A DNA stretch of 64,000 nucleotides from Winogradskyella sp. (GCA_028383925.1 JAOEWO010000001.1:163629-227628); one strand, 5' to 3'. Shown: positions 7,118 to 15,686, counted from the first letter of the stretch. Notes: generated by a model from the letters alone, not told the origin. Made by a program: numbers and translations.

Positions 7118-9127
7118 TTAAAGCGTTTTAGCCTCAGCAACTAACAAATCATTTTTATCTTCTAGTGCTTTACTAATAAATTCGTTGACCGCATCATTAC
7201 GTTCTAAGCCGTTTTTAAGTAGCACTTTTAACGCAATTAGCGTTGCTATACGTGTGCCTGCTTTTTTTAGAGCAGTGCCAAATAAAGGCTCTAATTCATC
7301 GTAAGTTACTTTTTTTGCTAACTCTTGAATTTCTAGCTTAACCTTAGCCTGTTTTTCTTCAGGGAGATTAGTGTACTTTTTTCCAAATTGTTGAATTATA
7401 CTTATAGCAGCACGTTCTTGTTGTGGTTGCTTTGGTTTGTTTTGTGGTGCATTAGCTTGTGGTTTGGGTTTTTGTTTAGCCCAACTATCTCTTAGCCCAA
7501 CCGTTTTATTAAATACCAATGCAGCTGGACGTGAATCTGTATCTACATTAAAATAACCCAAACGTTGAAACTGAAACTGCTCACCTACTTTAGCACGCGC
7601 TAAACTTGGTTCTAAAAAACCTGTTTTTATAGTTAAAGAATCAGGATTAATAAAGTCCATAAAGTCTTTGTCTTTGTCACTGTCTGGTGATTCGTGCATA
7701 AAAAGACGATCGTACTCTCTAATTTCAGCTGTAACCGCATGCTTAATAGATACCCAATGTAATGTGCCTTTTATTTTCTTAGTGGTGTCTTCATTATAAG
7801 TACAATGTATTTCTGTAATCTCACCATTATCATCTTTTACAACACTATTAGCTTTAATAATATAAGCGTTTTTAAGACGGACTTCACCACCTAATTTTAA
7901 TCTAAAAAACTTAGTGCTTGCCTCTTCTTTAAAATCTTCTTTTTCGATATAAATTTCTCTAGAAAATGGTACTTTCCTATAACCAGCAGCAGCATCTTCT
8001 TGGTTATTTTCTGCTTCTAACCATTCAACTTTATCTTCAGGATAGTTAGTAATAACAACTTTTACAGGGTTTAAAACCGCCATTGCTCTATTGGCTGTTT
8101 TATTTAAATCTTCGCGTATGCAAAATTCTAAAAGTGAAACGTCAATAACATTTTCGCGCTTTGCAACACCTACTTTTTCAATAAACTTACGAATAGAATT
8201 TGGTGAATAGCCACGACGACGTAAACCAGATATTGTTGGCATACGTGGATCGTCCCAACCAGAAACTACACCCTCTTCAACTAAACGTAATAACTTACGC
8301 TTACTCATAATGGTATAACTAAGATTTAATCTTGCAAATTCGCGTTGTTTAGGCGCTAAAGGTAATTCGGTTTTACTATAATTATAAACATGTTCTTTAA
8401 ACCAATCGTAGAGCTTTCTATGTGGTTTAAATTCTAGTGAGCATAAGGAGTGAGATATCTGTTCTATATAATCACTTTCACCATGTGTCCAATCGTACAT
8501 TGGGTAAATACACCAATCATCACCTGTTCTGTGGTGATTAGCATACATTATACGATACATTATAGGATCTCTCATTAACATGTTTGGATCTTGCATGTCT
8601 ATTTTTGCGCGCAATAAATGCGTACCAGCAGGAAATTCGCCAGCCTTCATGCGTGTAAATAAATCTAAATTTTCAGCAACACTTCTATCGCGATAAGGAC
8701 TATTTGTACCTACTTGTGTTGGTGTCCCTTTTTGTTTAGCCATAACCTCAGACGACTGGCTATCTACGTAAGCTTTACCATCTTTAATCATTTGTAAAGC
8801 CCAATCGTATAATTTTTTAAAATAATCTGATGAGTACACTTCATTTGCCCAAGTATAACCTAACCAAGCAATATCGCGTTTTATAGCATCTACATATTCT
8901 TGTTCTTCTTTTGAAGGATTAGTATCATCGAAACGTAAATTAACTGGTGCGTTATACGTTTCTCCCAAACCAAAACTTATACCAATTGCTTTAGTATGGC
9001 CAATGTGCAGGTACCCATTTGGCTCTGGAGGAAAACGAAAGCGTAATTTAGCTTTAGATAAGCCATTTGCTAAGTCTTCTTCTATAATATGCTCAATAAA
9101 ATTAAGCGGTTTGTTTTCTTCTGACAT
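7118..9127 (-). CDS. glnS: Glutaminyl-tRNA synthetase with C-terminal extension
   Basis: Class I synthetase charging tRNA-Gln. I start at ATG 9125-9127 (MSEENKPLNF), 16 codons inside the longest frame, because the family starts shortly before NFIEHII. The result is 669 residues. The HIGH motif is intact (GYLHIGHTKAIG, about residue 40), and the KMSKS-type motif is MSKRKL near residue 265. The two beta-barrel anticodon-binding region follows. A proline/glutamine-rich linker near 560-575 (KPKPQANAPQNKPKQPQQ) leads to a helical tail of about 90 residues not found in Escherichia coli GlnRS (about 554 residues). Extra C-terminal domains on GlnRS are known in some bacteria (for example a YqeY-type domain in Deinococcus). 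I cannot tell whether this tail is that fold. Confidence 0.95.
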   Translation of the reverse strand: MSEENKPLNFIEHIIEEDLANGLSKAKLRFRFPPEPNGYLHIGHTKAIGISFGLGETYNAPVNLRFDDTNPSKEEQEYVDAIKRDIAWLGYTWANEVYSSDYFKKLYDWALQMIKDGKAYVDSQSSEVMAKQKGTPTQVGTNSPYRDRSVAENLDLFTRMKAGEFPAGTHLLRAKIDMQDPNMLMRDPIMYRIMYANHHRTGDDWCIYPMYDWTHGESDYIEQISHSLCSLEFKPHRKLYDWFKEHVYNYSKTELPLAPKQREFARLNLSYTIMSKRKLLRLVEEGVVSGWDDPRMPTISGLRRRGYSPNSIRKFIEKVGVAKRENVIDVSLLEFCIREDLNKTANRAMAVLNPVKVVITNYPEDKVEWLEAENNQEDAAAGYRKVPFSREIYIEKEDFKEEASTKFFRLKLGGEVRLKNAYIIKANSVVKDDNGEITEIHCTYNEDTTKKIKGTLHWVSIKHAVTAEIREYDRLFMHESPDSDKDKDFMDFINPDSLTIKTGFLEPSLARAKVGEQFQFQRLGYFNVDTDSRPAALVFNKTVGLRDSWAKQKPKPQANAPQNKPKQPQQERAAISIIQQFGKKYTNLPEEKQAKVKLEIQELAKKVTYDELEPLFGTALKKAGTRIATLIALKVLLKNGLERNDAVNEFISKALEDKNDLLVAEAKTL

Positions 9128-9214
9128 TACGATATTATAAGCTGTAAAATTACACAAATTGTAACATTTTTGCACTATGATATACGTATAGTGTGAACCA
9201 AAAAACTATAGAAA

Positions 9215-9415
9215 ATGAAGTATAAATGTCCTAAATGCGATAATACAACGTATGCTATTGATGAGATGAGAGCCACAGGTGGCACATTATCTAAAATATT
9301 TGATATACAGAATAAAAAATTTACATCAGTTACATGTAAAAAATGTACTTATACAGAATTCTTTAAAACCAAAACAAGTGCATTAAGCAACGTCTTTGAT
9401 TTTTTTACGAATTAA
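9215..9415 (+). CDS. Small Zn-ribbon protein (COG3478-like, predicted nucleic-acid binding)
   Basis: 66 residues with two Cys pairs: CPKC at residues 5-8 and CKKC near 41-44, the classic zinc ribbon spacing. The middle (GGTLSKIFDIQNKKFTSVTC) matches the pattern of the predicted nucleic-acid-binding Zn-ribbon family COG3478. Cytoplasmic, no signal peptide. It is divergent from glnS; the 87-bp gap holds a 21-bp imperfect palindrome (CACTAT at 9173-9178, ATAGTG at 9188-9193), a possible operator. The biological role is unknown. Confidence 0.8.
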   Translation: MKYKCPKCDNTTYAIDEMRATGGTLSKIFDIQNKKFTSVTCKKCTYTEFFKTKTSALSNVFDFFTN

Positions 9416-9466
9416 AACAGTATTAAATTCTTTCAATATTTATAATAAAGTCACCAAATAGACTAG

Positions 9467-9474
9467 TATTTTTG
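9467..9474 (+). promoter_or_regulatory. Candidate -7 box directly before folB
   Basis: TATTTTTG fits the Bacteroidota -7 consensus TANNTTTG but no TTTG is found 19-21 bp upstream. The box ends only 4 nt before the folB ATG, so the transcript would be almost leaderless. Confidence 0.4.
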
Positions 9475-9478
9475 TGAT

Positions 9479-9850
9479 ATGGGAATAATAAAGGTTGAAA
9501 ACATTAGAGTATTTGCAAACCATGGTTGTCTAAAAGAAGAAACTTTAATAGGCAGTGATTACCGTGTAGATTTAAAAGTGAAAGCTAATCTTAGCGCGTC
9601 TTCTATATCTAATGAATTAGTAGACACTGTAGATTATGTATTTTTAAATAATATAGTAAGAGAAGAAATGGACAAACCTTCTAAACTCCTCGAAACTGTG
9701 GCACAACGAATTATAGATCGCATATTTAATGAGGATAAAATGGTTACTAAAACGAGTGTTTGGGTAAGTAAAATTAATCCTCCTATTGGTGGTGACGTAG
9801 AAATGGTAACAATAAAACTTACTCAAAAACGAAAAAGCTTAAGTAAGTAG
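9479..9850 (+). CDS. folB: Dihydroneopterin aldolase
   Basis: 123 residues. The enzyme splits 7,8-dihydroneopterin to 6-hydroxymethyl-dihydropterin and glycolaldehyde in folate synthesis. Visible hallmarks are IRVFANHGCLKEE at the N-terminus, the conserved pterin-site Glu in ETVAQRIIDRI (about residue 74), and the C-terminal strand VWVSKINPPIGGDV with its conserved Lys. Length is normal for the octameric FolB fold. It stands alone, followed by a tRNA-Cys gene. No other folate gene is in the window. Confidence 0.93.
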   Translation: MGIIKVENIRVFANHGCLKEETLIGSDYRVDLKVKANLSASSISNELVDTVDYVFLNNIVREEMDKPSKLLETVAQRIIDRIFNEDKMVTKTSVWVSKINPPIGGDVEMVTIKLTQKRKSLSK

Positions 9851-9870
9851 GCTAAAAACCTAATTATTTA

Positions 9871-9878
9871 TATATTTG
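9871..9878 (+). promoter_or_regulatory. Candidate -7 box for tRNA-Cys
   Basis: TATATTTG matches TANNTTTG. The -33 position 19 bp upstream reads TAGG, so only half the promoter is consensus. A start near 9883 would give a tRNA precursor leader of about 40 nt. Confidence 0.5.
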
Positions 9879-9924
9879 CCCTCTCATTTATAAAAAGTGA
9901 GATTTTGCTAAAGCAGAAATTTAC

Positions 9925-9995
9925 GGTGTCTTGGCCGAGTGGCTAGGCAAAGGTCTGCAAAACCTTGTACAGCGGTTCGAATCCGCTAGACACCT
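9925..9995 (+). tRNA. tRNA-Cys (anticodon GCA)
   Basis: A 71-nt cloverleaf. The acceptor arm GGTGTCT pairs with AGACACC and the discriminator is U. The anticodon stem AGGT/ACCT holds the loop with GCA, and the T-arm is GCGG-TTCGAAT-CCGC. CCA is not encoded. Confidence 0.96.
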
Positions 9996-9997
9996 CT

Positions 9998-10030
9998 AAA
10001 AGTCCTTAATTTAAATATTAAGGACTTTTT
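9998..10030 (+). terminator. tRNA-Cys terminator
   Basis: Arms 9998-10010 (AAAAGTCCTTAAT) and 10017-10029 form a 13-bp stem with a 6-nt loop, followed by T-rich sequence, starting 3 bp after the tRNA. Confidence 0.9.
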
Positions 10031-10040
10031 GTTTTATCAT

Positions 10041-10244
10041 CTATTTGTTTAGTGACTCGAGATATTTAACTAGTTTTAGCATACTTAGCGGATTTTTAAA
10101 ATCTACAATATTAGTTTTACGATATGCTTTTATCTCTTTTTTACGGCTAGTATAAACACGTTTTAATTGATTAACAGTCTTAAGTTTAGTAAATATGTTG
10201 TCTTTATTTAACCAATAATTTATGTCTAAAGTCGCTTTATATAT
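10041..10244 (-). pseudogene. Orphaned C-terminal segment beyond a premature stop
   Basis: Below the TAA at 10245-10247 the same minus-strand frame continues for 67 sense codons to TAG at 10041-10043. The translation includes LDINYWLNKDNIFTKLKT and KKEIKAYRKTNIVDFKN, which resembles the conserved C-terminal half of a Flavobacteriia exported-protein family (strand, charged linker, then a KKEIKAFIKKNKL-type helix). It lies in an otherwise unexplained 200-bp gap and reads as genuine coding sequence. The whole frame would be 220 residues. Confidence 0.6.
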
Positions 10245-10703
10245 TTATGGAAGTTCTAAAGCATACAAATTACCTTGATTTTCTATAGACATTAAAGGAG
10301 TGGTTGACGCTGTTTGCGAAGAACTACCGTAACCACTTCGGCCTTCTGTAGCTGTAGATAAATCGCAGGTATACTCTACATAAAGTTCTATATTAGATTT
10401 TAATAAAAACTCATAAAATGTGTTGTCTTTTCTAAAAAATTTTCTGTTTGCTATGTAAACTGTATCTATTTTATTTATAACAGATTGAGAGAGTCCTACA
10501 ATTTCATTATCTTTTTTTAGTGCAAAATTTTTAGAAAGTGCATTAAAATTTAATATACCGGTTTGCTTTGTTCCATCTTTTAAAAGAATAGAACCCTGAG
10601 AAAAATTAGATAATATGTAATGTTGTGATTGGCTAGATTTTATTTGAGAATGACCTATAAAACCTATTAAAATTGCAATAACAGTTAGTAAATAAATTTT
10701 CAT
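10245..10703 (-). CDS. Exported protein of unknown function, probably truncated by an in-frame TAA
   Basis: The open part is 152 residues with a signal peptide (MKIYLLTVIAILIGFIGHSQ). A strand-rich domain follows, containing SQGSILLKDGTKQTGILNF, a pattern of exported Flavobacteriia proteins whose N-terminal domain precedes a lysine-rich C-terminal helix. The stop falls after NLYALELP, and 67 further codons in frame look like that missing C-terminal half. I infer a recent nonsense mutation or a base error. It starts 11 bp downstream of the LysE gene end and may be co-transcribed with it. I know no function for the family. Confidence 0.6.
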   Translation of the reverse strand: MKIYLLTVIAILIGFIGHSQIKSSQSQHYILSNFSQGSILLKDGTKQTGILNFNALSKNFALKKDNEIVGLSQSVINKIDTVYIANRKFFRKDNTFYEFLLKSNIELYVEYTCDLSTATEGRSGYGSSSQTASTTPLMSIENQGNLYALELP

Positions 10704-10714
10704 GGTAAAGCTAT

Positions 10715-11398
10715 TTAATTAATTGGGTTTACCCTATCTATCTGCTCTATACTCTTCTCAAAAATCTCTGGAAACAAGCCTTGTGAAAGTAAAATGATAC
10801 CAAATACTAAAATAACAAGAGCTACAATTTTTTTAGTTTTAAAAATTCGTCTTGGAGTTAATTTACTTTTTAATCGTTTGGCTGCTGCAATCTTTACTAA
10901 ATCTGTTAAGAAATACGAAATAATCATGGTTGCAATAAAAATAACTACTCCGTTTTTTGAAGTCGTTATTGATGTGCCAATAACTATAAAGCCTAACCAA
11001 CCTAATAGTACACCTATATTAATAAAATTGAGTAAAAAGCCTTTAACAAATAAAACCCCATAATCTTTTTTGGGTAATTCTATTCTGTGGTGCTCTCTAA
11101 CAATAGAGCGAAAAGATTTTGAAGTTTTTATAAAACTAATAAGTCCGTAAATTACTAGTAAAACACCACCAAAGACTAGTAGTTTAGGATCGTCTTTTAT
11201 TTTATCTAAAAGGGTGTCTGTACTTTTAAAAATAACAAGAATAAATACAATGTCTGCTAAGATGACGCCTAAATCGAAAATAATAGCACTAGTAAATCCT
11301 TTTGTTACACTAGTTTCTAGTAAAACAAAAAATACTGGCCCTATTGTAAAGGCTAAAATAATACCAAAAGGAATGGCAGTTAAAATGTCATCAAACAT
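10715..11398 (-). CDS. LysE/RhtB family exporter
   Basis: 227 residues with six hydrophobic segments. The N-terminal signature is IPFGIILAFTIGPVFFVLLETS, including the conserved GP that marks LysE/RhtB amino-acid exporters. A second conserved part is GFTSAIIFDLGVILADIVF. A cytoplasmic loop with RIELPKKDYGVLFVKGFLLN follows, and three C-terminal segments. These carriers export amino acids or related small molecules; the substrate cannot be deduced. It is probably first in a two-gene unit with the exported protein downstream. Confidence 0.85.
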   Translation of the reverse strand: MFDDILTAIPFGIILAFTIGPVFFVLLETSVTKGFTSAIIFDLGVILADIVFILVIFKSTDTLLDKIKDDPKLLVFGGVLLVIYGLISFIKTSKSFRSIVREHHRIELPKKDYGVLFVKGFLLNFINIGVLLGWLGFIVIGTSITTSKNGVVIFIATMIISYFLTDLVKIAAAKRLKSKLTPRRIFKTKKIVALVILVFGIILLSQGLFPEIFEKSIEQIDRVNPIN

Positions 11399-11441
11399 GT
11401 AACTATTGTGGTTTACACAAAAATAACAAACTCAATCGAAT

Positions 11442-12113
11442 TTACATACGTTTTATTCTACCACCAAGTACAGTGCTTTCATTTACCTGTTTTGGCTTAC
11501 CATAAATAAAAACATCACCGCCAGCTTTTATTCTAACCTCTGCAAGCGCTGTTGCATGTATATAAGCTTCGCCAGCAGCATTAATACTGACTTCAGTTTG
11601 TTGCGTAACAAAGTCTTTACCGTTAAACTCACCACCTGTGTATATAGATATATCTTGGTTTTTAGAACTTCCGGTGACGTTAATAATACCACCTGTAACA
11701 GCTCTAAAATTTGCGTATGTAGATTTTATGGTTGCAGATATCTCTGCACCTTCTTGAGTTTTTAAATCTATTTCGTATTGCTCAATAATATCTTGTACAG
11801 TAACTTTTGTACCTTCGTTAGCATCTATAACATCAACAGTTGTATAGTGTAGAATAACAACGGTATCGTTACCATCGTAACTTTCTTCTAGATTCATTCT
11901 AATTTTAAGCTTTCCGTTTTTATTTACAACCTCAACATCGCTTCTATTTTTACCAGAAATAAGTACTTTATTTTCTGTTGATTTAATCATTTTTAGATTA
12001 ATTAGATCGTAAACCTTAACTGTAGAAAATTCTCCAATGGCTTTTTCTATAGTTTCTTGTGCATTTAAATTAAAACCTAGTAGCGCAATTAATATGCATA
12101 TTATATTTTTCAT
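11442..12113 (-). CDS. GIN-head domain (DUF2807) exported protein
   Basis: 223 residues: signal peptide MKNIICILIALLGFNLNA, then a right-handed beta-helix-like repeat (IDANEGTKVTVQDII, AQEGAEISATIKS-type turns, ISINAAGEAYIHATAL, VRIKAGGDVFIYGKP) ending in VLGGRIKRM. This is the head-GIN/DUF2807 pattern, common in Bacteroidota cell-surface proteins and suspected to act in adhesion. It sits 5 bp downstream of a small membrane-protein gene and near ybjQ, in a minus-strand run behind rnr. The role is unknown. Confidence 0.85.
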   Translation of the reverse strand: MKNIICILIALLGFNLNAQETIEKAIGEFSTVKVYDLINLKMIKSTENKVLISGKNRSDVEVVNKNGKLKIRMNLEESYDGNDTVVILHYTTVDVIDANEGTKVTVQDIIEQYEIDLKTQEGAEISATIKSTYANFRAVTGGIINVTGSSKNQDISIYTGGEFNGKDFVTQQTEVSINAAGEAYIHATALAEVRIKAGGDVFIYGKPKQVNESTVLGGRIKRM

Positions 12114-12118
12114 AAGTA

Positions 12119-12355
12119 TTATTTTAAGATAATTACCTTTTTACTAAACAACCATTTTAACTGAATTTGATCTCCAGATTGTTTTTTTACAACACGCCTT
12201 TGTGGTGATAAAATTACTGTTATACCAGCAGAGATAGCTGAAAGTAAATATGGATTTATATCATTAAAAACCATTTGTATACAAAACCTCATTACTAAGT
12301 AAGTAATAAGAAAAATTAAAAAAATATATAAACTAGCTTTTGTCGTTGTTTTCAT
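12119..12355 (-). CDS. Small membrane protein, unknown
   Basis: 78 residues with two hydrophobic stretches (LYIFLIFLITYLVMRFCIQMV and LLSAISAGITVIL) and a basic C-terminal tail. The tight spacing (2 bp to the upstream ybjQ-like gene, 5 bp to the GIN-head gene) supports a real gene in an operon. No recognisable family. Confidence 0.65.
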   Translation of the reverse strand: MKTTTKASLYIFLIFLITYLVMRFCIQMVFNDINPYLLSAISAGITVILSPQRRVVKKQSGDQIQLKWLFSKKVIILK

Positions 12356-12357
12356 AA

Positions 12358-12657
12358 TTATATAGCAACTTTAACTGCAGTACCTGTAACAGAAACCATA
12401 GCATAATTACTTGTTGTTAATTCAATCTCAACTTTAATACCAACAACAGCATTTGCATTAAGTTTAACAGCATTATTTTGAAGTGTTTGAAACGCTTCTT
12501 CTTTTACTGTTTCTATACTTGTTTGCATTTTAGTGTAATACTTAGTCATACTAAAACCCATAGATATGCCTTCTTTATTTAAAGCAACCCCTGTTACTAT
12601 GCCTAAATAATCTACTATTTTATGGCCTTCTATAGAATTTGTGGTAGTTAAAATCAT
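12358..12657 (-). CDS. YbjQ family protein (UPF0145, heavy-metal-binding domain name)
   Basis: 99 residues; starts MILTTTNSIEGHKIVDYLG, the standard YbjQ opening, with VTGVALNKEG, the helix EEAFQTLQNNAVKLNANAVVG and strands ending VSVTGTAVKV. The family forms a pentameric small domain named for a proposed metal-binding role that has little experimental support. Slightly shorter than Escherichia coli YbjQ (107). First gene of a compact three-gene unit with the small membrane protein and GIN-head gene. Confidence 0.88.
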   Translation of the reverse strand: MILTTTNSIEGHKIVDYLGIVTGVALNKEGISMGFSMTKYYTKMQTSIETVKEEAFQTLQNNAVKLNANAVVGIKVEIELTTSNYAMVSVTGTAVKVAI

Positions 12658-12710
12658 CTATTATTTATTTATGTAATATGTCTATTATATCTAAAAAATG
12701 TTACAAAAAT

Positions 12711-14957
12711 TTAATCTACTTCTGGTTTTCCTACCATGTAAAAATCTAGATGCTTTTTTGTTAAATCTGCATTTTTAACTTTTACAATAACACTATCACC
12801 AAGTTGGTATACAATATCTAATTTTTTACCAACCATAGCATATTGGTCTTGGTCAAATTGGTAGTGGTCGTCTTTCATATCTCTAACACTTACCATACCT
12901 TCACATTTATTAGAAACAATTTCTACATAAATTCCCCAATCTGTTACACCAGAAATAACACCTAAAAATTCTTCATCTTCATGATCTTGCATATAACGAA
13001 TCTGCATGTACTTAATAGAATCGCGCTCTGCTTTGGTTGCTAAATATTCCATATTACTAGAATGTTTACACTTCTCGTTATAAATAGCTTCGTTAGCAGA
13101 TTTTTCTCCATCTAAGTACATTTGTAGAAGACGATGCGCCATAACATCTGGATAACGACGAATTGGCGATGTAAAATGACTGTAATAATCAAAAGCTAAC
13201 CCATAATGTCCAATATTATGTGTTGTATACTCTGCTTTAGACATGGTACGAATGGTTAAAGTATCTACTAAATTTTGTTCTTTTTTACCAACAACATCTT
13301 TAAGTAATTTATTAAGTGATGATGCTACACTCCCTTTATCCGTAAAATTAAGCTTGTGCCCAAATCGTGCAACAACCGTTTGTAACTGTGCTAATTTATC
13401 TTGTTTAGGCTCATCGTGTACACGGTATACAAATGTCTTTTTAGGACTTTGTTTACCAATAAACTCAGACACTTTTCTATTAGCTAATAACATAAACTCT
13501 TCAATTAGTTTATTAGCATCTTTACTTGTTTTAAAATGAATACCTACTGGGTTAGCTTCTTCGTCTAAATTAAATTTTACTTCAACCTTATCAAAAGAAA
13601 TTGCACCTTCTCGCATACGTTGCGAACGCATTTTTTTAGCGAGTTTATCTAAAACTAAAACCGCTTCAGCAATTTCTGGTGTTGTTTTATATTCTTTTTC
13701 AGTAAGAGAAACTTCTTTAGGTATTTGTAGTGTAATGAGATCTCTCGACTTCGCTCGAGATGACAGTTCGTATTTAGGATTATTTTCTATAATAGCTTGT
13801 GCTTCTTCGTAAGCAAAACGTGCGTCTGAATAGGTTACAGTTCTACCAAACCATTCATTTTTAATTTCGCATTTATCATTCATTTGAAACACAGCAGAAA
13901 ACGTATATTTTTCTTCGTGTGGTCGTAATGAACAAGCTCCGTTAGATAATCGTTCTGGTAACATAGGTACAACACGATCTACTAAATAAATAGAGGTTGC
14001 ACGCTCATAAGCTTCATCATCTAAAACAGTGCCTGGTTGTACATAATGCGATACATCTGCTATATGTATTCCTATTTCGTATAAACCATTATCTAAAATT
14101 TTAAAAGATAAGGCATCATCAAAATCTTTAGCATCTTTAGGATCTATAGTAAAGGTTAAATCTTTACGCATATCGCGACGTTTTGCTATTTCTTCTTCTG
14201 TAATAGAAATATCTAAATTGTTAGAATAGGCTTCAACCTCTTGCGGAAACTCTAATGGTAAACCATACTCAGCTAAAATAGAATGAATCTCTGTACTGTG
14301 CTCACCTGGTTTACCTAAGACTTTAATCACTTTTCCGTTAGGTGAATCTGCTCTATCTGGCCAATCTTCTAGTGAAACTAATACCTTATCACCATCTTCT
14401 GCCTTATTAATTTTATTAATGGGTACAAAAATATCTTTGTACATTTTTGTACTATCTGGCACAACAAAGGCAAAGTTCTTTTTTTCGTGAATTTGAATTG
14501 TGCCAACATATTCGGTTTTTGCTCGCTTAATAATGTTAGTTATTTCCCCTTCTTGTTTACCTCTATGTCTTCTTTTGTAAGCATGAAATTCTACTTCATC
14601 ACCATTTAAAGCTTTATTAATATTATTGGCTGCAATAAAAATATCTTCTTCAAAATCATCGCAAATTATATATCCATTGCCTTTAGCACCTAAATCTAAA
14701 ATACCTGTATGATACTCTGTAGTCGCTATAACTTTAAATTTACCACGATCTACTTCTTCTAGATCACCATTAGCTTTTAATTTAGCTAGTGTTTTTATAA
14801 TTTGGTTACGACTGCTTGCATCATTTACATTAAGTTTTGAGGCAATTTGTTTATAATTAAAGGCTTGGTTTCTTTCTTTTTTTAAAATACCTAAGATGGT
14901 ATTTGTAAGGTTGGAAATCTTGTTATGTGAAGGTTTCCTGTATTTCTTTTTTGTCAT
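12711..14957 (-). CDS. rnr: Ribonuclease R with an in-frame repeat insertion
   Basis: 748 residues. A processive 3-to-5 exoribonuclease that degrades structured RNA. Order of domains: an N-terminal winged-helix part (NLTNTILGILKKERNQAFNY), two cold-shock domains, the RNB catalytic domain starting near TFTIDPKDAKDFDDALSF with its acidic metal ligands, then an S1 domain ending in a KKHLDFYMVGKPEVD tail. Inside RNB, near residues 397-410, the sequence SSRAKSRDLITLQ interrupts an otherwise normal stretch between ENNPKYEL and IPKEVSL. The DNA there is a palindromic repeat (13737-13766). The insertion keeps the frame, so activity may be retained. It faces the large non-coding region at 14958-15814. 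Confidence 0.95.
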   Translation of the reverse strand: MTKKKYRKPSHNKISNLTNTILGILKKERNQAFNYKQIASKLNVNDASSRNQIIKTLAKLKANGDLEEVDRGKFKVIATTEYHTGILDLGAKGNGYIICDDFEEDIFIAANNINKALNGDEVEFHAYKRRHRGKQEGEITNIIKRAKTEYVGTIQIHEKKNFAFVVPDSTKMYKDIFVPINKINKAEDGDKVLVSLEDWPDRADSPNGKVIKVLGKPGEHSTEIHSILAEYGLPLEFPQEVEAYSNNLDISITEEEIAKRRDMRKDLTFTIDPKDAKDFDDALSFKILDNGLYEIGIHIADVSHYVQPGTVLDDEAYERATSIYLVDRVVPMLPERLSNGACSLRPHEEKYTFSAVFQMNDKCEIKNEWFGRTVTYSDARFAYEEAQAIIENNPKYELSSRAKSRDLITLQIPKEVSLTEKEYKTTPEIAEAVLVLDKLAKKMRSQRMREGAISFDKVEVKFNLDEEANPVGIHFKTSKDANKLIEEFMLLANRKVSEFIGKQSPKKTFVYRVHDEPKQDKLAQLQTVVARFGHKLNFTDKGSVASSLNKLLKDVVGKKEQNLVDTLTIRTMSKAEYTTHNIGHYGLAFDYYSHFTSPIRRYPDVMAHRLLQMYLDGEKSANEAIYNEKCKHSSNMEYLATKAERDSIKYMQIRYMQDHEDEEFLGVISGVTDWGIYVEIVSNKCEGMVSVRDMKDDHYQFDQDQYAMVGKKLDIVYQLGDSVIVKVKNADLTKKHLDFYMVGKPEVD
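13737..13766. repeat. Short palindromic repeat inserted inside rnr
   Basis: Contains TCTCGA (13743-13748) and TCGAGA (13755-13760) around CTTCGC, next to GATGACAG. The same CTCGA-TGC-CTCGA family appears at 60748-60808. It encodes SSRAKSRDL on the rnr strand, a peptide typical of translated intergenic repeats in Bacteroidota. Confidence 0.75.
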
Positions 14958-15193
14958 TTATTAATTGTAATGTTTCAATTTTATATAAAAAATAAAACGT
15001 ATCGTTTTTAATACTTAATTCTTACAGTGAAGAGTTAATCGGTTGCACATCTATTTTACTCAGTGACCACGATAATAAGAGATTAAGTTATTACAAAGCT
15101 ACGCTATTAAAATTAAATAGTGTTTAACTAAGGTTAAATTAATACAAAAGCTATGTAAACTATCTTAGTGTTAAAATCTTGTGGTCTTAAATA

Positions 15194-15686
15194 TTATCTA
15201 CATTAAAAAGATATTATTTTGAAATAAATTAAAAGTTGAATTGTAAATTTTACTTATCAACATATATATACATAATATCATTTTTCTTTTAAAATTTAAA
15301 AAAAACAATAGTGATTATTATAGTGTGTTAATAGCTACTATAACTTTTTTGTATTTTATTTTGATTAGTGACTTATCACATTTACTTAATACGTAGTTAA
15401 CATTAAATTAAAAGATAACTACTTCATTTTAAGCTAAAATTTGAAAGCTATTAACAACTGTTAATAACCGTTGTTAATAGAAATGACTTATATGTTTTTA
15501 GTAAATAACTGTTAACTTCTATAGATATGAGGTCTAATAACTCGCTCGAAAAAAATGGTTAACTAATTAGGTTTTTAACTTCCTCTTTTTGATTGGGAAA
15601 ATATATGGATAATCCTAATTTTACTTTTAACCAATTACAAACAGTTATTAACAAGTAGTCTTCAATTTTAACTCTACTTATCAACA
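15194..15686. other. Candidate replication origin or DnaA-box cluster in an 857-bp non-coding gap
   Basis: No gene is visible from 14958 to 15814. The gap is very AT-rich and holds several 9-mers close to the DnaA box TTATCCACA. One-mismatch sites are TTATCTACA (15194), TTATCAACA (15254 and 15678) and TATGGATAA (15604, reverse strand). TTATTAACA occurs at 15645 and, reversed, at 15459. CTATTAACA/TGTTAATAG sites lie at 15326, 15448 and 15472. The flanking genes diverge (rnr left, rpiB right), as expected around an origin. No dnaA is in view, and AT-rich DNA yields such words by chance, so this stays a candidate. Confidence 0.3.
15448..15480. repeat. 10-bp inverted repeat with central TGTTAATAA
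   Basis: Arms 15448-15457 (CTATTAACAA) and 15471-15480 are perfect reverse complements, with TGTTAATAA between them, so three related 9-mers lie within 33 bp. Confidence 0.7.

Noticed and set aside
4384-10247. TAA reassigned as a sense codon, to explain the two interrupted genes
   Set aside because: Most clear genes here (gltX, rpmF, fabH, accC and others) end with TAA at their normal length, so TAA is a working stop.
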